9,018 bases of DNA, taken from positions 1-9,018 of the forward strand of contig NZ_JALOBS010000069.1 of assembly GCF_023228165.1 (NCBI RefSeq), read 5' to 3'. A program made the position numbers and the translations under genes. Each line of letters starts with the position of its first letter. Position 1 is the first letter of the stretch. The notes under the pieces are model-generated. The model made no database searches and had not been told where the DNA came from. It saw only the letters and a list, made by a program, of their open reading frames with translations. Source of the DNA: Methylomonas sp. (GTDB taxonomy: Bacteria; Pseudomonadota; Gammaproteobacteria; Methylococcales; Methylomonadaceae). Positions 5,017 to 9,018 of this stretch are shown piece by piece.

Positions 5017-6810
5017 ATGCTAAAAACGACTAACTCGCCAGCAAAGATGCCCCCAAACATCAACACCACCCGCTTGGTGGCCGAGACCAACCCGGCCTAC
5101 CTGCAAGTCAGCTACCACTATGACGTGCAGGGATGCACGAATGCCGCGAGCGCAGGACGCGCAAGAGCGACCGACGGCGCGGGGCGCTTGCTGGACCGCA
5201 TCCTCAGCAACGGCGCGATTACCCATTACGGCTGGGACGTGGCGGGCCGGCTAACCCGGTTGAAAAACACCACCATCACCGGCCAACTGGTCAACGATAC
5301 CGCCTACAGCCGCGACCGGCTCGGCAACATTCTGAGCCAAACCGATGATGTGCAGGGATGCACGAATGTCGCGGGCGCAGGATGCGCAGGAGCGACCACC
5401 AACGCCCTGGGCCAAGTCACAGGCACCACAGTTTTTAGCTACGACCCGGCCTACCGCCTCAAAACCGCCGACTACCCCGGCACAGCCTTCGACGAAGTCT
5501 TCAGTTACGACAAAGTCGGCAACCGCAAAACCCACACGCTAAACGGCAGCACTAAGTATTACAACTATAACGCCGGGAACCGTTTGCAAGACATCCGCAC
5601 CGGCAACCCGACCGGCACGGTGTATGAAAGCTACAGCTATGACGCCAATGGCAGTCTCACCAACGTCAGCGGTAACCGCAATCTGACCTTGACTTGGGAC
5701 GCCAACAACCGGGTCAAACAAATCAACAGCACCCAGTACCGCTACGACCCGGCCGGCAACCGCATCCAAAAAGCCGCCGGCCTCACCAACCGCTACTACC
5801 TGGAAGGCGAACATCTGGAAGCCGTTTACGACGGCAACGGCGCCCTGCGCGACCAATACCTGCGCGGCACGGTGATCGACGAGGTAGTCAACGGCTATCA
5901 CCGCGACGCCAATAACATGATGATCAACACCACCTATCATCATGACGCCCTGCAATCGGTGTTGGGACAAAGCGCCCACGACGGGCAAATCCAGGCCACC
6001 CAAACCTACACCGCCTTCGGCAGCCAACTGAGCGGAACAGGTACCAGCAATGCCGTACAGAAATACACCGGCCGGGAAGTGGACGGCGAGAGCGGGTTTT
6101 ATTATTATCGGGCCAGGTATTATGATCCGGCAACGGGGCGGTTTATTTCGGAGGACCCGAAGGGGTTTGAGGCGGGCATCAACTTCTATGCCTACGTCAA
6201 TAATAATCCGGTTAATGGGAATGATTTGACGGGAGAGTTTGTCAATATTGCATTAGGTGCGGCAATAGGAGGGATTTCATCGGTAGTTGGTACGTACAAT
6301 AGTAATCCGAATGCAACATATGCAGACGCACTCCAAGCTTTCGGTACTGGAGCTTTAGTCGGCGGATTTTCAGCAGTGGTCCCTATAGGCGGTAGCTTTG
6401 CAGCATCTCTTGTGCGCAATGCTTTAGCAGGGGCTGGAGGAAATTTCACCGGCCAAGGATTAAGTGGAGGCATTAACAATATAAAATATGAGCAAGTGGT
6501 AGTTCAAGGTGTCATCGGATCCTTGTCGGGTGCTGTTGGCAATGTTGTACAAGCATCGCAAGCATTAAACTACCTAAGAGCCGGATTTACTTACGCTGAA
6601 GGAGTGGCTTTTGGCGAAGTCGGTGGGACGTCAGCAGCAATAACTACTGGCGTGGCTATAAATTCGCTGGTGCCAACAACATATGGGGGAATTGCAGCGC
6701 CCACAATATACGGCGGGAGTGCCTCGCCAAATGGCGCCGCTAATGGTGGATTCCTTATCTACCCCAATAAATCCAACACCAATCAAATCCAAGGGGTATA
6801 TAACAAGTAA
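5017..6810 (+). CDS. Orphan 5'-truncated Rhs cassette with variable C-terminal tip 3
   Basis: 597 aa if begun at ATG 5017; no Shine-Dalgarno is visible. The first ~18 codons are not recognisably Rhs; homology to the first gene starts at 5071 (RLVAETNPAYLQVSYHYD), matching about base 439. It carries two copies of the 48-nt hairpin insert, at 5125-5172 and 5350-5397, both in frame. The core (6064-6234) has the canonical RARYYDPATGRF and EDPKGF, but the boundary motif is NDLTG, with leucine replacing the proline of DPxG. Tip 3 (6235-6807, 191 aa) begins with a glycine-zipper-like stretch (ALGAAIGGISSVVG) and has further small/hydrophobic stretches (TGALVGGFSAVVPIGG), suggesting membrane insertion. 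It ends NGGFLIYPNKSNTN...VYNK. Catalytic motifs are not apparent. Probably a silent donor cassette rather than a secreted protein by itself. Confidence 0.85.
   Translation: MLKTTNSPAKMPPNINTTRLVAETNPAYLQVSYHYDVQGCTNAASAGRARATDGAGRLLDRILSNGAITHYGWDVAGRLTRLKNTTITGQLVNDTAYSRDRLGNILSQTDDVQGCTNVAGAGCAGATTNALGQVTGTTVFSYDPAYRLKTADYPGTAFDEVFSYDKVGNRKTHTLNGSTKYYNYNAGNRLQDIRTGNPTGTVYESYSYDANGSLTNVSGNRNLTLTWDANNRVKQINSTQYRYDPAGNRIQKAAGLTNRYYLEGEHLEAVYDGNGALRDQYLRGTVIDEVVNGYHRDANNMMINTTYHHDALQSVLGQSAHDGQIQATQTYTAFGSQLSGTGTSNAVQKYTGREVDGESGFYYYRARYYDPATGRFISEDPKGFEAGINFYAYVNNNPVNGNDLTGEFVNIALGAAIGGISSVVGTYNSNPNATYADALQAFGTGALVGGFSAVVPIGGSFAASLVRNALAGAGGNFTGQGLSGGINNIKYEQVVVQGVIGSLSGAVGNVVQASQALNYLRAGFTYAEGVAFGEVGGTSAAITTGVAINSLVPTTYGGIAAPTIYGGSASPNGAANGGFLIYPNKSNTNQIQGVYNK
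5125..5172 (+). repeat. REP-like twin-hairpin insert in the Rhs shell, copy B (different site)
   Basis: This copy differs from copies A and C at 4 of 48 positions and sits between YHYD and GAGRLLDR, a place where the first rhs gene has no insert (about 490-500). It is flanked on both sides by GAC (5122-5124 and 5173-5175), which looks like a 3-bp target duplication; insert plus duplication add exactly 17 codons. The first hairpin GTGCA-GGGA-TGCAC is intact; the second is GCGCA-GGA-CGCGC with one mismatch. Confidence 0.65.
5350..5397 (+). repeat. REP-like twin-hairpin insert in the Rhs shell, copy C
   Basis: Identical over 48 nt to copy A (2770-2817) and at the homologous shell position, so cassettes 2 and 3 share this insertion by descent or gene conversion. 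The first rhs gene lacks it. Both internal hairpins are perfect. Confidence 0.7.
6235..6810 (+). other. Variable toxin tip 3, glycine-zipper-like
   Basis: 191 residues after the NDLTG boundary. Repeated G-x3-G and A/G-rich hydrophobic segments dominate the first two thirds; the last third is S/T/G/P-rich linker ending in the common tail. Two relics further downstream (7164-7442 and 7858-7913) are related to different parts of this tip, so this toxin family was present in this locus more than once. Confidence 0.65.
6739..6810 (+). repeat. Conserved toxin-tail motif, copy 4
   Basis: 72 nt including the stop, encoding ANGGFLIYPNKSNTNQI and then QGVYNK, at the end of tip 3. Confidence 0.85.
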
Positions 6811-6854
6811 CCCTAAATCAGGTATATAATCACAATGAATCTAAAATATTAATT

Positions 6855-7147
6855 ATGGAATTTTTAATTATATATTTTTTTTACATATTCTTTTTGGGGC
6901 ATTTACTGGGTATATGGGGGTGTACGTAAATTTACCAACCCACAAATTAAAATACACGCATTACTACTTATTTATTGCGCTAATGTATTTATTGTATATG
7001 GCTGTAGTGGCTGGATTGGTTCAAGGAATCTGGTGGATAACCAATAATACATCATTAATATCAGAAGCATATAAAGGTATTTCCACAATTATCATGTTAT
7101 TGTCTGTTTATCCTGGTGTCCTACTTGCAAAGTACTGTAAAGGCTAA
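6855..7147 (+). CDS. Frameshifted small membrane protein, putative immunity partner of cassette 3
   Basis: ATG 6855 gives MEFLIIYFF and then enters a run of eight T's (6875-6882); staying in frame it ends after 24 codons (...GIWGCT). With a -1 shift or one extra T the reading becomes MEFLIIYFFLHILFGAFTGY and continues without interruption into MGVYVNLPTHKLKY... to KYCKG, stop TAA 7145-7147: 97 aa with about three hydrophobic segments. The downstream part alone can start at ATG 6914 (77 aa, two or three TM segments). Here the run reads U-UUU-UUU in the starting frame, a possible slippery site. No clear Shine-Dalgarno precedes either start. The location 44 bases after the tip-3 stop is the immunity position. 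Family not recognised. Confidence 0.55.
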
Positions 7148-7163
7148 ATTCAATTATAATTAA

Positions 7164-7442
7164 GTTTTAGCGCAAGGCGTAATCGGTGCATTAAGTTCAG
7201 AGTTTGGTTTTATATATGCCTCTACTACAAGTAGGGTTGTAGCGTCAGCGGTTCCGGCGCTTGCTGCAAGTACTGGGGGCGCAATAAACACAGTCGCAAA
7301 TCTATTTGTACCAACGAGTTTTGGTGGTATTCCGCTTTCAACTACTGAAGCAACATCAAGTAGTGCCGCTAACGGCGGGTTTGTTCTTTATCCAAATAAA
7401 TCGAACACAAATCAAATGCAGAGTGTTTATAACAAACCTTAG
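7164..7442 (+). pseudogene. Orphan 3' fragment of a toxin tip related to tip 3
   Basis: Open from just after a TAA (7161-7163) to TAG 7440-7442, without a plausible start and without a Rhs core. It begins VLAQGVIGALSSEFG, matching VVQGVIGSLSGAVG in tip 3, keeps a similar linker (LFVPTSFGGIPLS against SLVPTTYGGIAAP) and ends NGGFVLYPNKSNTN...VYNKP, one residue longer than the other tails. It is about 92 codons of a displaced, 5'-deleted toxin. The next gene (7521-7817) is probably its former immunity partner. Divergence from tip 3 shows it is a related variant rather than a recent duplicate. Confidence 0.82.
7368..7442 (+). repeat. Conserved toxin-tail motif, copy 5 (orphan fragment)
   Basis: 75 nt including the stop, encoding ANGGFVLYPNKSNTNQM and then QSVYNKP; one extra proline codon before the stop. 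Confidence 0.85.
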
Positions 7443-7512
7443 TAAACACTAATGCAATTTTGTAAACGGTAATCCGAGTTATGTGTCAATTTATAGTTTA
7501 ATTTAATCAATT

Positions 7513-7516
7513 GGAG
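7513..7516 (+). promoter_or_regulatory. Shine-Dalgarno GGAG
   Basis: GGAG lies four bases before ATG 7521. The spacing is short but the site is the only purine-rich match nearby and supports that start. Confidence 0.5.
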
Positions 7517-7520
7517 TTCA

Positions 7521-7817
7521 ATGTCCGCAGATCAAATAGTAGCTACTTTTGTGTGTATTTGGTATGGATTTTCTGTTTCCCATCAAATACATGCTCATTC
7601 CATACAAGATAAAATATTGACAAGCGAATTAGGTAAATCAGGATGGTGGCGTCTATTTTTGGCTCGCTTTATTTTTTTTGTAACAGGAATATTAGGTTGT
7701 ATTGGCTTGGCTTGGTTGGCTGGTAGCTTGCCTGCATTCAAAGGGCCTGTCTTACTTGTAGGATTGCTTATTGGGATTGCGCTTTTCCTTTTAACATGGT
7801 TTCTCAATAAAAAATAA
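7521..7817 (+). CDS. Small multi-TM membrane protein, putative orphan immunity protein
   Basis: 98 aa from ATG 7521 with GGAG upstream. Hydrophobic segments lie at about residues 5-18 (weaker), 46-65 (ARFIFFVTGILGCIGLAWLA) and 75-94 (GPVLLVGLLIGIALFLLTWF); it ends in a lysine-rich NKK. The polar stretch between the first two (HQIHAHSIQDK...KSGWWR) contains three histidines. It also contains eight T's (7672-7679), but here the frame is intact. It follows an orphan toxin fragment by 78 bases on the same strand, so it is read as a retained immunity gene. No known family is recognised. Confidence 0.7.
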   Translation: MSADQIVATFVCIWYGFSVSHQIHAHSIQDKILTSELGKSGWWRLFLARFIFFVTGILGCIGLAWLAGSLPAFKGPVLLVGLLIGIALFLLTWFLNKK

Positions 7818-7854
7818 ACGCAATAATGTGTGCGATATGCTTCTGAGGGAGTAA

Positions 7855-8070
7855 GGCGCATCTTTTCGGGCTGGATATTTAATCGGCGGATTTTCTGCGG
7901 TGATTCCTATAGGGCTGTCTTCATTGTTTTCACATAACTTAGTTTCTGAGGGTTACCGCCTATATGGCCGGCATGAATTGCTGCAATTCATACTATTCGT
8001 AGCCAGCTATGCGCTGCTCGATTACGGATATTTCCAGATTCCGGTCGACCTGTTTGCCAATGTTATTTAG
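7855..8070 (+). pseudogene. Chimeric relic: tip-3-like fragment joined to a membrane-protein N-terminal fragment
   Basis: The stretch is open from after TAA 7852-7854 to TAG 8068-8070. Its first part (GYLIGGFSAVIPIG) matches TGALVGGFSAVVPIGG of tip 3; the DNA at 7873-7913 agrees with 6349-6389 at 34 of 41 positions, and the match appears to continue a little upstream after a 1-nt gap. After about 7914 the homology ends and a different, GC-richer sequence starts: YRLYGRHELLQFILFVASYA, then LLDYGYFQIPVDLFANVI. This resembles the first membrane segment of a polytopic protein, perhaps of exosortase/archaeosortase type (weak recognition). It is broken where the insertion sequence begins. Confidence 0.5.
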
Positions 8071-9018
8071 TCGTCCCTGAAAAAGCCGATATTTTACGAA
8101 CACCAGCATTCAGACGGGCAATAAAAATTTCACGCTCGATGGGCGTGCCAAAATCCGACATAACGGTCTCCAAAAATGAGGCAAAAAAATCCTCAACTGC
8201 CTGAGGATCATACGGATATTGTGGCCAGCGCCACATAAGATGGCATGCATGGCATCGCCCAGTTCGCCTTTCAGATAATTGCGGCCCAGCAATCCGTCGT
8301 TTTTGAGGTGCCCGATGACGGGTTCGATGGCATTGCGGCGTTTGAGGGCACGTTTGAGTCGCCGGGTGTTTATTCCTCTCTTTTGCCGGGCTTTGTAAAT
8401 GGTCACGTTCGGGACCTCGGCACCACGGTATCCTAAATCCACAAAAGCTTCTGTTGCGCGTCTACCGCTCAAAATTTCCGCCTGTTCCAGACACGATTCC
8501 AGGGTGTGGCCATCGTAGGGATTACCGGAAAAGCTGCGGGCGCCAAGCACAAAATTACTTTTATTGGTGACGGTGATGCCCACTTTGACGCCGAATTCAT
8601 ACTTCTTGTGGACTTTGCCTTTGGAAATGCATTCGACTTCCGTGGCGTGGAAACTGTACAGCTTGTTTTTATCCTGGGGTTGTTGGTTCAAAATCCGTTG
8701 GGTTTTCTCTAGCGTCTCTTTAAAAGCCAATTTGACTGCATCGGATTGATCCGTCAATTGGCGCTCGATATCTCGGTACACCCGACCCACCAACGTTTTG
8801 AGCTGTTTGAGCATCTTGCGTTTGCGCTTCATTTGTTTGGCATGACTGTACCGGTTCGCCATCATCAGCAAATACGGGGCTTTGCGGTTATAGTTCTGCC
8901 GTAGCGTAATCTCATGCTGCTCAGCCAGGCGTACCATGTGCTGGCGACAGCGTTCGTACAATTTCCCATCGGTCGGATACGTGATGGCTTTCTCTTGAAC
9001 CGTACTATCGACCGTCAC
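8070..9018 (-). mobile_element. IS5-type insertion sequence, partial (transposase 3' end side)
   Basis: The element contains a transposase gene on the minus strand running off the right edge. Its left boundary is placed at about 8067-8072, where the coding relic ends at ATTTAG and the sequence changes to TCGTCCCTGAAAAAGC, the likely terminal inverted repeat. The other end is outside the window, so neither the repeat nor a target duplication can be confirmed. Confidence 0.65.
8110..9018 (-). CDS. IS5-family DDE transposase, partial (N-terminus beyond the window)
   Basis: 302 residues are visible and the frame remains open at base 9018, so the N-terminal part is missing; family members of this type usually have roughly 450 aa. 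The DDE triad is recognisable: D in TVDSTVQEKAI near the right edge, D in AFVDLGYRGAEV (about 8440), and E in RRNAIEPVIGHLK (about 8330). The last fits the IS4/IS5 signature, with R followed after three residues by E and then after six by K. A basic region (KQMKRKRKMLKQLK) lies between the first two. The gene converges on the Rhs array and ends with TGA at 8110-8112. It catalyses cut-and-paste or copy-type movement of its own IS. The tail after NIRMILRQLRIFLPHF appears unusually long and basic, perhaps from read-through near the IS end. Confidence 0.92.
   Translation of the reverse strand: MTVDSTVQEKAITYPTDGKLYERCRQHMVRLAEQHEITLRQNYNRKAPYLLMMANRYSHAKQMKRKRKMLKQLKTLVGRVYRDIERQLTDQSDAVKLAFKETLEKTQRILNQQPQDKNKLYSFHATEVECISKGKVHKKYEFGVKVGITVTNKSNFVLGARSFSGNPYDGHTLESCLEQAEILSGRRATEAFVDLGYRGAEVPNVTIYKARQKRGINTRRLKRALKRRNAIEPVIGHLKNDGLLGRNYLKGELGDAMHAILCGAGHNIRMILRQLRIFLPHFWRPLCRILARPSSVKFLLPV

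Noticed and set aside
2770..5397. CRISPR array, because of three identical or near-identical ~48-nt units
   Set aside because: The spacing is irregular (2.3 kb and 177 nt), there are no spacers of constant length, and the units are in frame within Rhs coding sequence.
6821..6830. TATAAT sequence upstream of the partner gene at 6855 as a promoter
   Set aside because: The -10 hexamer is good, but no -35 element is seen at suitable spacing, and the region is so AT-rich that such matches are expected.
7595..7861. Minus-strand open frame opposite the membrane gene 7521-7817
   Set aside because: The product is rich in P, K and N with no hydrophobic pattern, while the sense strand has an RBS, clear TM segments and fits the toxin-partner arrangement.
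8245..8749. Plus-strand open frames opposite the transposase (about 8245-8436, 8506-8712 and 8564-8749)
   Set aside because: They overlap each other and the well-supported DDE transposase on the minus strand, and show no recognisable domain or RBS.

Overview
The window is a polymorphic-toxin locus: one Rhs/YD-repeat gene entering from the left edge, followed by a chain of displaced, 5'-truncated Rhs cassettes and small membrane-protein genes that look like their immunity partners. It ends in a degraded junction and part of an IS5-type insertion sequence. GC-rich YD-repeat shells alternating with AT-rich toxin tips, REP-like palindromic repeats and an IS5-group transposase suggest a gammaproteobacterium. 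A methanotroph-like lineage is possible, but nothing here proves the taxon. No secretion-system genes, tRNA, rRNA or CRISPR are visible.

Layout: (1) bases 1-2169, 3' part of a long rhs gene with variable tip 1 (217 aa), followed one base later by a zinc-ribbon/two-TM partner gene (2171-2473). (2) 2508-2550, REP-like hairpin. (3) 2560-4200, orphan rhs cassette 2 with a glycine-rich, beta-looking tip, then a two-TM partner gene with a strong RBS (4241-4495). (4) 4514-4600, the last 28 codons of a lost toxin, followed by a frameshifted multi-TM gene (4615-4928). (5) 5017-6810, orphan rhs cassette 3 with a glycine-zipper-like tip, then a second frameshifted multi-TM gene (6855-7147). (6) 7164-7442, orphan 3' part of a toxin related to tip 3, then a multi-TM gene (7521-7817). 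(7) 7855-8070, a chimera of another tip-3-like relic and an unrelated membrane-protein fragment, cut off at (8) the IS element (about 8070 to beyond 9018).

The most notable signal is at the ends of the toxins. The three complete tips differ in sequence, yet all three, and both orphan fragments, finish with the same ~22-residue motif (NGGF-x2-YPNKSNTN ... VY-x-K). Each variable toxin is therefore bracketed by a conserved Rhs core upstream and a conserved tail downstream. The tail could be a functional C-terminal tag or a second homology arm for cassette exchange. All five putative partners are small membrane proteins, which suggests that the toxins act on membranes (inference).

Two further signals stand out. 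A 48-nt twin-hairpin, REP-like element sits in frame inside the YD shell at two different places (three copies). Two of the five partner genes need a -1 shift at a run of exactly eight T's to give a full-length membrane protein, which could be slippage control, decay or homopolymer sequencing error.
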